A DNA stretch of 64,000 nucleotides from Strigops habroptila (GCF_004027225.2 NC_046360.1:1600001-1664000); one strand, 5' to 3'; positions 21,271-33,072 are shown, counted from the stretch's first letter. Notes: generated from the letters alone by a model not told the origin. Translations and numbers: made by a program.

Positions 21271-24013
21271 TATAAAATGCTGAAATACTCTGTTTCAAAG
21301 ACTCAAAAGAATTAGTCATGACTTTTTACAGAACAAACACAAGTCTCCGGTTAAAACAGGGCACTTATGGAAAAATCCTTAAAACGGTGACACGAACACT
21401 ACCTCTGATCTTGCTGACTTTGAGTCTTGGGTTGTTGTTTGTCTTTTTTAAAGGCTTTTCCCACAATACTTCTGTTGTTTGAAGGTATTTCCTTGATGGG
21501 AACTGTAAAGGCCGAGAGGAGACAGAGGCTTTCCTGGCTCTGAAGTGAAGGAGTATCGAGCTGTGTTCGTGTTGACTCTGTGACCCGATGGCATTTGTCT
21601 TCACTGGGTGGATTGTCACAGCCTTGTGTTGGTGCTGGAGGGACCCCCAGGCTGTGTCACTGTCACGGGCTCCCATGGAGGGGTGTTGTGTTCTTTGGGT
21701 GTTGTTGCTGTCGTGGTTTGTAATGTCAGTGCTAATGATGAGCTTGGCCAGTAAGTGACCGTGGACCCCAGTGAAGCTTTGTGTGATGCTGTGTCAGTGT
21801 CGTGGATCCTTCATCGGGCTGTCGGGACACACTGAGGAGGGGCTGCTCTTTGGTGTCCCACGTGTTTGCAGTAGGTGATCGTGTCTCTCCTGATCGTTGC
21901 TGTTGGTTTTGGTAGGACAGTTCCTGTGTCCTGGGTTTGGGAAGCCCAGCGGGTTATTTATGCCGGGTGGCAGGAGCCTGGGTGGCCGCAGAGCCCGCGT
22001 GTACATGTCCCAGCCTCCTGCCAGGGGTGGCAGAACCATTAATCCTGCTCTGAGGAGGAGTTGTGCCTCCTCGGGTGAGCAGTCACAGAGAAATAGAGGC
22101 TCACTCCAACGAGAGAGGGATGTTGGAGGTGAGGGTGAGATCTCCCTGAGCTCTCCTTTCACAGGAGGGCAGCCAGGGGCTGCCCGTGCTCTCCCTCAGC
22201 GAGGTGCTCATGGTGCTCAACTGCCCCGTGCCAGGCCTGGCCACGTCAGGAGGGAAGAGCTTGGGAAGCGTGTTTGGGGATCATGCTCCAAACCTCGGTG
22301 CTCACCGAGTCCCAGCGAGCTCCCCATGTCTTCAGATCTCCATCAAAAGCCATTCTTAACATCCCCTCTGCGAGGTGGGGGTCACAGGGCTGCAGCAGTC
22401 GTGCTGAGTCTGTGGTAATCAGAAGTCCACTGTCTCCAGGCAGGGAGCCCTGTGGTTTCACTGTCCTAAATGCCCAGAGTTTACCTTTTTTCCCCACATT
22501 TTTATATTGTGTGAGGAATTGTCAGGGCTGGCAATCAGATAAATGTCCCTCCTTAAAGGGTCTGAAGTTGGATGTGTGTTTTTAGCTTGAGGCATCCTTC
22601 CCGTTCCACCCATGGAAGCTGGATTGAGGCAAGAGCTGCTGGACAAGGTGTGCGGGTCTTTGCTTCTAGGGCTGAGAAGATGCTGGGTCATGTTCAGCGT
22701 GAAACCCTCTGCTCCACGGCTGCGCTTCCAGATCTGCTGCAATAAACCTCCTGTATCTGTTCCATCTTCCCTGTCCTTGTTCCCTCCCGGATTCCCTCGG
22801 ATGAAGGGGGCCCCATTGGGTGCTGCAGGGCTCAGAGCAGCCGCCTCGGAGGGGGTTTGTGCCTCCTGCTCCCAGCACGGCCTCATCACCCACCTCGGCT
22901 TGCCCCTTGTTGGCAGGGTTGCTTTTCTCTGCTATATGTTACACTGCAGCCGCTTCCCATTGCTGCCCGGCCACTGGGAGAACTGGGAGAGCTGGACTGG
23001 GATAACTTCGGAAGGATTCCATTAACTGATAGAAGCAAACGTGCATCTTTCCTCCCTGTTTCCTCCAGTGCCTGCTGGGTGCTGTGTACAAACCGCTGCT
23101 CTCCTGGGCTCTGACCCCCTTTGGCCTCGGCTCTGGCTGGACCAACCCCAGCCTGGGCTCGGGGCTGTGTCGTCGCGACGCTGTCGGGATAGAGGCTTGG
23201 TGGAGGGGCTCGGGAAGCACTCGTGTGCCATTTGGATGGGTTTGTAGCCAAACCTCCGACGCTTGCAGACTTCAGTAGAGTTGTTGCATGAGAAGGTAGA
23301 TGTGTTCGTCCTCTCCCGCGTATTGTAACTGTTCTTTTCCAATGGAGTGCCTTAATACTAGTTTACAAATACTGTGTATTCACGCTGAGCTGTTACTCTG
23401 CTGTTTGCTGTTCTTTATGTTTCGGTGCTTTTGGTGTTTCCGGCGGCCGTGAGACCGTTGCTACTTCTGCAGATCCACATCTCGGCCCCGCTGAGCTCAA
23501 ACCACTTCCCCCTGCCCTGTACATGGTGAAACCAAAGGGCTGTGGGCGACGCTGCTGCAGCACTTGCAGCTCCCAGTGCTCCCGTTTGATCTATGCATTG
23601 CTGCAGGAAGGGGACGGGGGGATCCAGGGAGACATCCCACCAACGTGGATCACCGGCTGTGAACCCAAACCCAGTCCCCTCCTGCCAGAGAACCCCAAAT
23701 GCACAAAACTGGCACCTTATTCCAGCCCAGGTCTGTGTGGTAGCAATAGGCGTCCTCCCGACGGGATGCTCCGGGAGGTGATCCTGGTTATTCCATGAGC
23801 GCAGCCCCGGAGGAGGGGTGGGTGATGTTGTAGCTGTTCCAGTGCTGTACTCTGATAACAACCGTTCCTTTGACTTCATGGTGTTTCTGAATCCTGGTTT
23901 TATATCGAAACAAGCAGCATCTTTTGTACTGTACGAGGCATAATGCACTTTTTTTTTACCTTTTGGTTGTAAAATGGATTGTACATTTTATGTGCTTCTT
24001 GTGAGGAAAAAGA

Positions 24014-24019
24014 AATAAA
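24014..24019 (+). terminator. SSH1: Distal poly(A) signal of SSH1
   Basis: AATAAA is followed by a T-rich segment (cctttttgttctgttttcct) typical of a downstream element. It closes an AT-rich terminus, after which the sequence becomes GC-rich. This is the likeliest end of the main SSH1 transcript. Confidence 0.75.
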
Positions 24020-26080
24020 CCTTTTTGTTCTGTTTTCCTTTTATGAACGAGCTCTGCAGTGTTTGTGGAGGTGGGAAGGACTGAACCAGCCCCAGGGAAC
24101 AAACCCCGCATGGTCGGAGCAGCAGCCGCCGCTGTTACCGTGTCCTCTCGTCCCATCTGATCCCATATTTTGGGGTCCCGGCTGGTTTCTGTCACCCTGA
24201 AGGCCAGGTCAGGAGGTGCCTTTGTCCCTTGTCCCTCTCGGTTGTGTCCTTGCGGCACTGGATGCGTTGCAGCTGCCCTGCTGGGATGGCGAGCACGAGG
24301 AACGCACCCGAGCTGTGGCACGGGCTCATGCATGGGGTTTGTAAGGGGAAAAAGGGAATGGCGTAGGAATACACAATTCCTGGAGGCAGGACTAGAACTG
24401 GAACGTGTGATTCACACCTGTAGGAGAGCCCAGGCTGGGTTTAAGGAGAAGCTGCTCCCGTTTGGGAGCGGATGTTGGCAGCGGAGCGTGTGGAAGCGCT
24501 GCCTGCTCCATGCTGAGCCCTCCCGCAGTGACACATGGGAAAGTGCTGTTTGGAGAGGGGCTCGGTGCTACCACAGGGACACGAGGGGTTAATTCCCACA
24601 GCCCCGCTCTGGTTCCCAGTGGGAAAGCCAAGACCTAAACCCCGGGATGCGGCTCTTTGCCGGTGCCGATGCTGCTGCTCCGGGATCCACCCGAGGTGGG
24701 AGCAGCCTTTCCCGGGCATCCACATTTTGCCTTTAAAGGCAAACTGAGCATCTGCCTCCGGAGCCCGTGAGGAGCCTGTTGCTGGGGGATTGTTCCTGCT
24801 CCGGAGCTGCTCCGGGGAGGAACGTGTCCGTGTTTACCTTGGCAGGCCCCTGCTCTTGGCACACTTGCCTCAAAGAGTCATTAACCCCACCAGCACTGTT
24901 GGTATTTAGGGGGTTTGGGGGTGATTTGGCTTGGATTTGGCACCATCACTCGAGCTGCTGCCCTCTCACTGAGCCCAGCACCGGGGCAGGAGCCGGTGCT
25001 TGCACCATCACGATGCTCCTTTGCCAACTCCTCAGGCCACAAACTCATTGGGGTGAATTAGGTGATGTTTAAGTGGCAGCAGAGGCTGGGTTTGCTCCTG
25101 GGTACACTGTGTGAGAGCAGGGACCTGGGGACACCCCCTGCATGGTGCAGCTGTGGGTCACCCTGCACCACGTGTGTCTGATGGTGCTTCATGTCACCGG
25201 CACCTCTCTGGCTGCACTCACAGCCCCGCAGGGACCCACATGGGCAGCAGGTCACCAGCTGGGAAAACAACCGGCAAAGGATGGAGATGGAGCCCTGGGA
25301 TGGGTTTGTGAAGGGTTTGGTGGTCTTGTACCCAGCAGCATCCCTGGTGGGACTGTGGCTCTGCCCCAGATGTGGGAGCAGGGTCTGGAACCACATGGGC
25401 AGGTACCTGCGGCAGGAGCTGGAACTGGTGTCTGATGCTCCCCTGGTCGAGGATGGAGACCCCGGGTTCAGTTGGAGCTCTTGGCTTCATGTCAAGGCCT
25501 TCCCCGAGTTGCCCGGACGTGCTTCCAGGATGACACGTGAAGGAAAGCAGCGGGAGGAGTGTGTGCTCCCAGCTTTACACCGCGGGGGTTAACTGCAGCA
25601 CTGGGCTGGAGCCTGCGCTGAGCCCCGGAGGCTCCCGCGCACCAGAGCTCCGGCTCAGGCAGACAACAGCGTCCCAGCTGCAGCGTGTTCCCGGGGCCCT
25701 TGGATCAGCCTGTCCCTGAGCCAGCAGCATTTTGGGGTCAGGCATTTGCCGTGAGCTCGTTTCATTCACTCTTCCCTCGGCCGATGCTCAGGACAACGCG
25801 CTCTGCTCATCGCACTTCCCAAAGCATCTCCCCACGTCCGCATCCCCGGAGCTGCACGAGGTCACACGCTGAGGGGCACCAGGACCGTGCGATGGCCGGG
25901 GGGTGCCTGTGGCTGCTGGTGAGTTCACGTCTCTCTTCTGTTCTTGTTATGATTGAAAGCTGGCTCTTGGTGGAGTGGTTCTTGTCTCGGCCGAATGTTA
26001 CATCCTGTTGCCTGGCTTTGCCATAGCAACATCACAACATCTGGAGCAACACGAGGTCTCTCCGGTGACGGTCAAAGGGT

Positions 26081-26090
26081 CTATTTATAG
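26081..26090 (+). promoter_or_regulatory. Perfect MEF2-type site, also TATA-like
   Basis: CTATTTATAG fits the MEF2 consensus YTAWWWWTAR exactly. About 50 bases upstream there is an RFX-like inverted element (gttgcc then gccatagcaac) and a CATCTG E-box. The cluster lies about 2.3 kb upstream of the long open frame and could be a muscle-type promoter or enhancer. Such a 10-mer can also arise by chance. Confidence 0.35.
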
Positions 26091-26441
26091 TCTGGCTGGT
26101 GGAGGGGGATGCTGGAGCGTGATGCCTCCATGGGCAGATGGTGCTGGGGCAGCCGGCGCTGGGGCTCTGCCACTGGGACATGGGTGGTGGGAAGATGCGA
26201 GGTCCAGCCTGGCCCCTCGCCTGCCTCAGGAGGAGCCGCAAGTGGTACCCAAGGGGTGATCAGGAAGGAGCAGATGCCCTCAATGAGCCTCTGAGTCCAT
26301 TCTGTGCCCCTGATGGGAGCAGGATGGTTCCACACTTCCACGTTGGGGTTGGGTGAGCGCAGGGGTGATGAGCAGGGATTGTGGTGGTGGTACTGCGGGA
26401 ACAGACAAGGTTTGGCTGGTTTTGGTGAGCAAAGTGATGCG

Positions 26442-26609
26442 CCCAGAGAAGCTGTGGCTGCCCCATCCCTGGCAGTGTTCAAGGCCAGGTTGGACACAGG
26501 GGCTTGGAGCAACCTGCTCTAGTGGAGGGTGTCCCTGCCCGTGGCAGGGGGTTGGAATTGGATCAGCTTTGAGGTCACTTCCAACACAAACCAAGCTGGG
26601 ATTCTATGA
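26442..26609 (+). mobile_element. CR1 LINE 3' fragment
   Basis: This has the same 3' block as the other copies, from cccagagaagctgtggctgc to gggattctatgaa. It lies in the intergenic interval after SSH1. Confidence 0.9.
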
Positions 26610-27568
26610 AGGATGCAAGGGGCCAATGCGGCACCTCAACGCCTGCAGTGGCATTGTGAACACGCGGGTTTGCTCCAGCCTCAGCCCTTGCCTTGGGTGT
26701 TGCATATTCCCTAAAAGTCTCTTCCTCTCTGGTTTGAGGGATGGGGCAGCGGTGACACTGCAGCAGCTGCCATTGCCTTTTATGCAGAGGGTTCAGGAGC
26801 TGCTGGTCCCTGTCAGACTGTCCCGACTGTTTAATAAGCAGCTCCCAGGAAAGCAGAACTCACCAGGGCCAAACTGCAGCTTCCCCCCAGCCCCAGCTCT
26901 GTGACCCACACACAGGGCAAGACATAAGATACAAGGTGATGTCCCCACATCACGATGGTTTTTGAGAATCCCAGACTGGATTCGGTGCTGGCGCAAGGGG
27001 AAGAACCTGGAATCCTTGGTCAGATCCTTGTGCCGGAGTTTGGTGGGTTCACCCCATGGGGAGGTGTCTGTTAGTTCGGGGCAGCCTCCGCAGGGGTTTA
27101 AACCCTCCAGCGGTAACAAATGGTGTTTTGTCTCACCCTAGAGCAGCTCTGTAACGCGCACTGATAAACCCCATCCCAGCGAGGGGCCTGCCCGGCTCCC
27201 GGGCTCGTAAGGGCTGGGATAACCATCATCCCTTGCTCCTTCCCATTGGGACTTGCTCCCGGCCCAGCTCATGGAGCAGGGATGAGGTGGTGGCATCATG
27301 AGGGACCATGGTCCAGGTCTGACCATGCAGCTGAGTGTTGGCTGTGCTCAGAGTGGGGCCGGGTCCTGGGGGCTCTGCATGAGGGTTTTCCAGCCCCAGA
27401 ATCAGTGGGATGCTTGGAACCATGGGCAGGTCCTGGTGGCTGTTTGGGCTGACACTGCGGTGAAGCAGCCCCTGGCTCAGCCCCAGCTTCTCCATAGGGA
27501 CCATGTAGGTGTTTCCCTGTATCCCAACCCGGGATGCTGCCCCGGATCGGGCTCAGCACCTCGTGCAC

Positions 27569-27577
27569 CATAAAAGG
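27569..27577 (+). promoter_or_regulatory. TATA-like box upstream of the unnamed middle gene
   Basis: CATAAAAGG sits in GC-rich sequence, and TATAAA follows at 27646-27651. Either could set a start site near 27600-27680, ahead of the candidate exons. No initiator or transcript evidence is available. Confidence 0.25.
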
Positions 27578-27936
27578 CAAAGCGCTGGGAAGAGCTGCCG
27601 GGTGGGAGCCGCAGCGGCTCGTGCAATTCCAGGCATCCCGCTGTGTATAAACGGATTAGAGCCCTCGGCTCCCCCCCGCCGGAGGCTTTCCAGGAGCCCT
27701 TTTGGCAGGAGGATCCTCCAGAGGGAAGAGGGTTGTTTAGAGAAATACCCAGAGCATTAACAGGGATGTGGGAGAAGTTACGGAGTCTCCGAAGGGAAAC
27801 TCGTTTCTGAGGCTGCCGTTGGGCTCCTCTGTCTGTCCCGGGTGGTCTCCTTTATGTCGCAGCAATTCCCTAAGCAATAACATCTCCCCACAAAGCATCC
27901 CGGCCGATCCCCGCCTGCCCCGCGGGCTCCGTGCAG

Positions 27937-28164
27937 GCTGTGGGTGTCTCTCCCAGAGCACTGGGACGCAGCCCAAGGCTGCGCGCTGCTTCCAAGGAAG
28001 GAGCCGCCGTGTCCGCCGGGCAGGGAGGGGTGCCGGGGGCACGGGTGCGGGTTTCCAAGCTCTCCTCCAAGGAGCTGACGGACGTGATCCTGCCCAGGCG
28101 AGCTGCGGCAGCGGGTGACCTGGCACTAAACCACTCGGGAAGCAGCGGGAGCAGAGGGAAGCTG
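27937..28164 (+). CDS. Candidate 5' coding exon of the unnamed middle gene
   Basis: An acceptor-like ctccgtgcag precedes 27937 and a good donor (CTG then gtgagg) follows 28164. The open frame between them reads through SKLSSKELTDVILPRR and NHSGSSGSRGKL and ends in phase 0. An acceptor-like site at 28404 would continue in phase 0 into the long open frame. The exon is plausible, but it is short, GC-rich and unrecognised, so it may be a chance frame. Confidence 0.3.
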
Positions 28165-28404
28165 GTGAGGATTGAACGGGACCGTAGGGAGTTATTGCTG
28201 GAGCAGGTTGGGGAGGAGAGGAGAGTCCCTGCAGATGGATGCAGATCCAAATCCTGCCTGTGAAGTGCCCGGGACCAGCAAGTTAGAAGCTGAAGGGAGC
28301 TCTTAAAGGTGGGATATATTGGATAGGGACCAGAACAGCATCAACTCTGGGAGCTGCTGTGCCATGAGGGAGCCTCCTGCAGAGGATGGGCTCCATCACT
28401 CCAG

Positions 28405-29884
28405 TGTGCGCGTCCATCTCTGCTGGCCATGAGGCTGGGAGGTGCCGGTTCACATGACCCAGGCATGGAGGCTTCCAAGCTGCCTCCGTCTCTCCCAGTA
28501 ACAGAACAAGGAGAAGGCGGTGCCGAGACCCAAGGTGGGAAGGGATCCGGGCTGGCCGGCTCCGACGCGCTGGGAGCAGGGATTGCAGGGACTGAGCTCC
28601 CGGCCATGGAAGCCTCCACCTGGCAGCACTATGGATGTTTGCGGGATGACACACGTCAGGCGAGGGGCAGAGACTGTGCTGCTTCCCGGGAAGCCTCCGC
28701 AGGGACACGTGAGGACTATAACCTGCAGGAGGGCCTGGGGCACAGGGACCTTCCCGACCCCCGGAGCAAAGAGCAAGCCAAGATGTCAGGGATGAGCAGG
28801 AGTGAGCAGTGGGATCTGTGCTTGGATAACCCCCTGTCAGGAGGGTGCTGGAGAAGGGAGGAAGGAGAAGCCCCTCCGAAGGTGTACGAGCTGGAGGTTG
28901 GGCACAGGCACACGGGCAGGACGGTGAAGCCGGTGGTGTACAGGCTGGAGGAGAGTGAATACAGGCGCCTGATGGAGGAGGCAGAAGCAGAACCTGAGGA
29001 GGAATGGGAAGCGGCAGAGCACGGGGGACCTGTGATGCAGGAGGGGTACCCAGGGGATGGGAACGTGGCAAGCCCAAGCCTAAGCAGGCTCAACGCTTCC
29101 CAAGGAGCCCTGAGGAGGGAGAGGAGCCGTTCGGACTCGGAGAGCAGCGCGGAGAGCAGGCAAGTGAATAAACTGACCCTGAACTCTCCCTCGGAGGGAC
29201 GCAAGCCGAGTGTCCCCATCAGGTCAGACAGCTTCGAGCGGAACGCCTTGCTCATGGATTACATCTTGCAGAGCAAGCAGGAGGCGACCACATCTGTTCC
29301 CTATGTCCCCAGAGAAAGCAGCAAAGCAGCCGAAAGCTTCAGGCAGGCGATGAGCTTCGCCCTCCAGCCTGATGGTGCTCCGGACCTTTGCCAGAACGGA
29401 GAGGATGATCCGGCCAGGAAGCAGGTAGAGAAGAGCCTCGAGAGGATGGTCTCTGCTGCTGCGGACTATGCTCCGGTGGCTACAGACACCGCCAGGCTCT
29501 CGAGGCAGAGCAGCATCCAGCTCCTCGAGCAGCTCGTAGAGGAAGCAGATGCCGGGGTACCTGCTGCACACAGCCCCAGGAAGACCCCCCCGGCCCCTCC
29601 TGTCAGGTCGCACAGCAGGGAGAGCCTGGCTCTGAGCATGAGCAGGGCGGTGGCGATGACGGAGGCGCTGCTGGAGCCCCGCGGCGCTGCCGTGGGGGAG
29701 CCTGCCCAGGAGCAGGGGGCAGCGGGCGGCCCGGGGCAGCTCACAGGAGGAGGGGGCCCGGGGCAGCCCCAGGCGGGCAGGAAGAGCCAGGAGGAGGATG
29801 AGAACGTGCTGAAAGTTGCTGATGCCAAGAAGACCTTCGAGAAGCCCAAGGGGAAGGCGCCGGCGCCCAGCGTGGCCAGGAGAG
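28405..29884 (+). CDS. Large coding exon of an unrecognised gene between SSH1 and CORO1C
   Basis: The frame is open from 28330 to a donor (AGAG then gtgagg) after 29884. If it starts in this exon, the first ATG is at 28429 with G at -3, and it encodes 485 complete codons. The protein is mostly disordered and rich in Ser, Glu, Ala and Pro. Structured-looking islands are KVYELEVGHRHTGRTVKPVV, then YRLEESEYRRLMEEAEAE, then RSDSFERNALLMDYILQSKQ, then ARLSRQSSIQLLEQLVEEAD, then ENVLKVADAKKTFEKPKGKA. Several RSxS motifs could be kinase or 14-3-3 sites. I do not recognise the family. The style resembles cytoskeletal scaffold proteins, which is only an impression. The start is uncertain: acceptor-like sites occur at 28382 and 28404. 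Confidence 0.65.
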
Positions 29885-30726
29885 GTGAGGGGTGAGGGCT
29901 CGGCTCTCCTGGGGATATGGGGACAATGGGGACCTGGGGCAAGGCTCTGCGGGCGAGGGGAGGTGGGTACGTGGTGGTTGGAGGGTTCTCGGAACAGAGC
30001 TGCCTTGTCTAACTGAGGGGATGCTCTCAGGGTTTGTTCAGCAACTTGTGATCGTAATGAGGCAGGAGGAAAACCAGGTGTTAATTCACATCTACTGCGT
30101 GCTTGGTGAAAGGGGTTTGCGCAGGCAAACTTTTGTGAGAAAGAGATTTGCTTTTTGTATATAAAAGTTTAATATTCAGAACTCCTATACTGCTTTTCAC
30201 CAATGGATACAGTGCCAAAGTTCCCATACAATGCTTTCTCCCACTGTCATGCTATTTGCCTCTCTAGGCATTGGGTGAGCCAATATAACTTATTTCAGCT
30301 CTGGCATAAGCAGGAGGCATCATTCTCCTTACGTTCTCCTTCCCCTGCACTGTGACTGAGCTGAACAAACCTTCCAGGAGAATGACACCAACTTGGGAAC
30401 CCTTTCACCTGGAAACTGTGCCTGAATGAACCTTGTTGACACTCCCCTGGTAAAACAGGGGCTATACAGAAACAGGGAGCGATGAGAAGTGAGTGTTTGG
30501 TTGGAGTTTGGCCCCTGCCAGGACAGCTCAGCCCCATTCTGGTTAATGCACATCTTCTGCTTATTGACAACCTGCAATTGTGGATTTCCTTATAAGGGAA
30601 AATAGATGTTTTAAAGCACAGGAAATCTGTGCTGGCTTTGGGCTCGATAGCGTGTTCACTTCAGCACTAGGTGTGATCATCCCCCGCTGCTTGGTACATT
30701 GTGCTGTCAATTGCTCTCATTCACAG

Positions 30727-30881
30727 GAGTCACGAAACCGAGTCAGAATATGAACATCGCCCCAGAGTTTGTGTGTGTCGGTGATAATAAAAAGCCTACA
30801 GCAATGCAAAGCAGATCCCATCCTTTCAGGAAGCATCTGAGGACACATTATCATTCTGATGATGTAGAGATAGGGCGGTGA
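30727..30881 (+). CDS. Candidate last coding exon of the unnamed middle gene
   Basis: The acceptor gctctcattcacag precedes 30727. The first two bases complete the Gly codon left by the donor after 29884, so the frame is kept. It encodes VTKPSQNMNIAPEFVCVGDN, then KKPTAMQSRSHPFRKHLRTH, then YHSDDVEIGR and a TGA stop at 30879-30881. The phase match supports the exon. The sequence matches no family I know, and splicing to other exons is possible. Confidence 0.45.
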
Positions 30882-31682
30882 AGTGTTTGTCAGTGCAGAC
30901 TATCTGCCATCTGACAGACTCAGGGGCTGGATGCGGAGCGGTGCTTGCACTGGTGCTGTCAGGGTGTCTGGGTGCAGCAGCCTCTCTGCTCCTCCTCGAG
31001 TGGGAGATAAGATTAAAGGGTGCAGCCGATGTGGAGTGGCTTCATCAGCCACATCAGACAGAGGGATGTCTTCAGCATCCTTCCCAGGAGGAGCAGGTGG
31101 ATGCAGAAGATGATCTTAGACAAGAAGGGGAAGAGAGGGGACTAAGGCAATATCAGCTACAGCTAAATCACTCCTGACAGAGGTTTACCTCCTTGGTCTT
31201 CAGCAGAAACAGCGAGGGAGGGTCAAGACAATCTATTTCAGTGCTGAACTGTGAGGATGTTGCAGTAAGGAGCAGGAGTAACTTCTCGTTTTGCTATATC
31301 TGTTGCATAGGCTGTTCTCTTTAATCTGTTCCTAACCATACCTTCCCAGTCCTCATTCTGCCTCACTGAACACTAACACCTCGCGGTCGTTTACCATTAT
31401 GTGATTCCTTTCTTATACCTCTGATTTTTCCAGCACCTTTGGTCCAACTTGATCAGGGAGAGAAACAGAACAAGATGGCAAAAGGATTCAAAACTGGTTG
31501 AATAATGAGGACGAGACTAGGATATTGGGATAAGTGTAACATGGAGTGCCACAGGAATCACAGCGCCAAGCCTCACGCTGCTGCTCGCTGCTCAAAGCCC
31601 TCACTCGCTGCGTGGGGCCTGGGTGGGTTTTTCTGCTATTCAGAGCGATAGGAAGTGTCCATCCCAGGATACTCATGGTGTA

Positions 31683-31688
31683 AATAAA
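31683..31688 (+). terminator. Candidate poly(A) signal of the unnamed middle gene
   Basis: AATAAA is followed within 20-50 bases by T-rich and TGTGTT sequence, about 800 bases after the candidate stop codon. A second AATAAA with GT-rich sequence downstream lies at 32069-32074. Confidence 0.35.
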
Positions 31689-32928
31689 ATTCAGCCTGCT
31701 TTTTTCATTCTTTATCATCTTTTTGTGTTTGCTTTCTTGTCTCTCTCTTCCTGGTTAATCATCTGGTGTAGTGGAGATAGCAACAAAGAAAATCCCATCT
31801 GTTGCAACGAATTGCTTTGGGTTTATTTGGGGTCCCAACATTTTAATGATGCATTGGGACCACCTCCCCTTCCCTGCAAAAAAAGAGAATATATATTTCA
31901 TGATCCCGTACAATGATGGAGAACAAAAATACATGAGGGAATCAATTTCCATTTCCTTTTGCTGCAAGGACTGTGCATTTCTAAGTCTTTCCTAGAGAAG
32001 GGTTAGTAGGGATGCGTGTGGCATCTATTACTGCATGTAACACGCACAGGAGTGTGTGTGTGCGTAGTAATAAATGTGCTTTATGAACTGTGTTGTAAAT
32101 CATTAATAACAATGGCATAAATTATTGATACCGTGACCTAATGTTCACTTCTTATTATCTACCAATCCCCAGCATCCTCCACCCCTTCCAAGCAGCGCAC
32201 AGCCCATGTCATTGTGAGTGCTTGCCCACTGCAGCACGTTCCCACTACCCCTTGGGGAGGGGGCTGATGATGTGACCCCCATTTACCAGGTCTGGAAGTA
32301 GCACAGGGACTCACTGGATGGGCAGACCTGGGAATAAAACTATGGAGCGTTGACTCCTAACCCTCTGCTTTAATTCACGTTTTCCCTTCCTTCCCTGCCC
32401 ACATACCCCCTCACACACTTCTCCCTTCCTGGCTCTTGTGTTAAAACCTGATTGAACATATTGCTCTCCTTATCTTCATTCCATAATTCTACAGCTCCCC
32501 TTTCTGGCCGAGGACTGAATAAGGCCAAAGCGAATGGATTTTGTTCTCCCTCCCTCTCCATAGGAGCACTGTGCTGGAGCTGGGAATAGACTGCCCAGGG
32601 CAGCATTCCCTGGGCAGAACGTACAATCCTGCCTAAGAGGCAGAACTGATTCACCACCATCAGGAGCTGTTACGTGGTGGCTGTTGGTACAGTTTTGTCT
32701 TGGCATTTGATCACTGAAATGTCCCTTAAAGCCCAGGTTTGTTGGCAGTTTAATAAAGCTGCCCTTGCTGCTCCATGGGTGCCCAATGGACATGAAGGAA
32801 ACAAGGCAGAAAGGGTAATTCTGATGCTATTCCACACACAGAAAATGGCTTGGGTTTGTTTCCTTTATTTTCATTGCAATCAGTTCAGGTTTCCCTGCAT
32901 AACAAAAAGCACCCATTGCAGTAATGTT

Positions 32929-32998
32929 TTGCGATGGGAGCAGCTCTTCACTCAGCTTCACTCCAGCTCACCACTGATTGCGATGGGAGCAGCTCTTC
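32929..32998. repeat. 21-bp direct repeat pair
   Basis: The sequence ttgcgatgggagcagctctt plus c occurs at 32929-32949 and again at 32978-32998. The repeat period is 49 bases. Confidence 0.8.
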
Positions 32999-33072
32999 TC
33001 ATCGCTGCTGGGTCTGCCTTTGTGCATCTAAATCATGAGAGCCATAAAGGAGAAATATAAAATATGTGACTT

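Larger units (their letters stand above)
20939..24045 (+). other. SSH1: SSH1 3' UTR (about 3.1 kb)
   Basis: The sequence runs from the stop codon to the distal poly(A) signal with no splice evidence. It contains a proximal AATAAA, a microsatellite-derived hairpin at 21232-21270, and an AT-rich end (about 23860-24020) that resembles a conserved 3' UTR terminus. Chance ORFs in both strands are not supported. The 3' limit is inferred from the signal at 24014. Confidence 0.7.
24046..27900. other. Intergenic region after SSH1
   Basis: This is GC-rich sequence without a convincing coding exon. It contains one CR1 copy, a MEF2-type site and two TATA-like motifs. The many short ORFs on both strands show no recognisable protein and are taken as chance. 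Confidence 0.55.

Noticed and set aside
23415..23948. Minus-strand ORF of 177 codons in the SSH1 3' UTR
   Set aside because: It lies wholly inside the SSH1 3' UTR, with no recognisable domain and no splice or poly(A) context on that strand.
28283..29077. Long minus-strand ORF (264 codons) opposite the middle gene
   Set aside because: It is Pro/Ser/Leu-rich and low complexity. It overlaps a longer plus-strand frame that has a splice-consistent end, so it is probably a shadow of that frame.
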